Of a DNA stretch of 64,000 nucleotides, positions 1 through 64,000 are shown in pieces. Below the pieces are notes generated by a model. It saw only the letters and a program-made list of their open reading frames with translations, was not told the origin of the DNA and made no database searches. How positions within the stretch are numbered: position 1 is the stretch's first letter; each line of letters starts with the position of its first letter. The stretch is from Engraulis encrasicolus (Eukaryota; Chordata; Actinopteri; Clupeiformes; Engraulidae): the NCBI RefSeq assembly GCF_034702125.1, contig NC_085869.1:13515407-13579406 (forward strand). The letters are read 5' to 3'. Position numbers and translations under genes: made by a program.

Positions 1-61887
<61,887 letters not shown>

Positions 61888-62148
61888 GTTTGAATAGCCA
61901 ATGCACTGTTTCACTGTTTTACCACTGTTTCTCGCCAGGTTTTTTTGAACATAAATGCCCCCTTGACCACATCATAAGCCCCCCCAACACCCCTTTGATC
62001 GCATCATAAGCCTACCAATGCCCCCCTTACTATCATAAAAATTACATTGACTATTGCGCCCCATTTCCAACTAAGTCCCGCCCATCTCAGCTTTGTCCTC
62101 CTCAAGGTCCCCCTGAGGACTGCAGAGCCCCTGTTGGGAAACACTAAT

Positions 62149-62362
62149 TTAACCCATTGATGTTGGATGCTGAGTAGCTCAACATTGAATTCATGGATGC
62201 AGCAATTTTTCAATTAAATGTTAGTATGTGAGAGCCGAATGAACGCATTCAAATGCAAGATGAGGGCTTCCAGTTTTTATAGGCTGAGCGCACCTTTTCC
62301 CAAAAAGAGCTCAGGCATTTAGCAGGTGTTTTTGCAGGTGCCTTAGGCATCAATGTGCTAAT
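62149..62362. mobile_element. TTAA MITE family P3, copy c
   Basis: Left TTAACCCATTGATG; right 'gccttaggcatcaatgtgct' (decayed). The interior contains 'ttttcccaaaaagagctcagg' and 'ttttgcaggtgcc', reverse of copy a. Confidence 0.7.
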
Positions 62363-62441
62363 TCTGCACAGTAGCTTGTGTTTACCTAATGCATTGGAAG
62401 CAATATGCAGTATTGTGCATCATGCAGTACAGTATATGATA

Positions 62442-64000
<1,559 letters not shown>

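Overview
The window is vertebrate genomic DNA, almost certainly from a ray-finned fish. Every conserved exon belongs to one plus-strand gene, mycbp2 (PAM/Phr1/Highwire; esrom in zebrafish), and the introns are full of fish-type DNA transposons, MITEs and tRNA-derived SINEs. The species cannot be told from the sequence alone.

The window begins inside one mycbp2 exon and carries 50 exons that join in frame to about 3,128 codons (last exon 61604-61887). Both ends of the gene lie outside. In order the exons encode the first PHR domain (2.0-5.9 kb), a helical linker (6.4-9.3 kb), the second PHR domain (10.0-12.3 kb), a further conserved stretch (13.0-17.7 kb), a filamin-type repeat (18.0-20.8 kb), two SH3-like modules (22.1-31.3 kb), a Ser/Pro-rich region including a 177-nt cassette exon (32.2-49.3 kb), a cysteine/histidine cluster (49.2-50.0 kb), conserved linkers (50.4-55.1 kb), the DOC/APC10 domain (55.5-56.8 kb) and the start of the region before the C-terminal RING-Cys-relay module. 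The known family role is ubiquitin ligation with FBXO45/SKP1 in axon and synapse development; the catalytic C terminus and the RCC1-like N terminus are not in the window. No other host gene was found.

Introns hold several repeat groups: three TTAA-flanked (piggyBac-like) MITE families; hAT-type elements with exact 8-bp target duplications; Harbinger-like MITEs with TAA/TTA duplications; tRNA-headed SINEs; Tc1 elements, one with an intact 337-residue transposase ORF at the 3' end; a 1.11-kb TA-flanked palindrome nested in a MITE; and four foldback elements sharing a CTGANGAAG-stem-CGAAAC core. Several repeats or microsatellites sit within 6 to 30 nt of 3' splice sites.

The most useful leads are a probable unlisted second cassette exon (43622-43723), the shared structured core in the four foldbacks, a tandem duplication that copies an exon's splice acceptor and first 30 nt, a GC-AG intron, and microsatellites that serve as polypyrimidine tracts. 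Long intronic stretches in which I recognise nothing are stated in the entries for introns 30, 33 and 34 and in some smaller entries.
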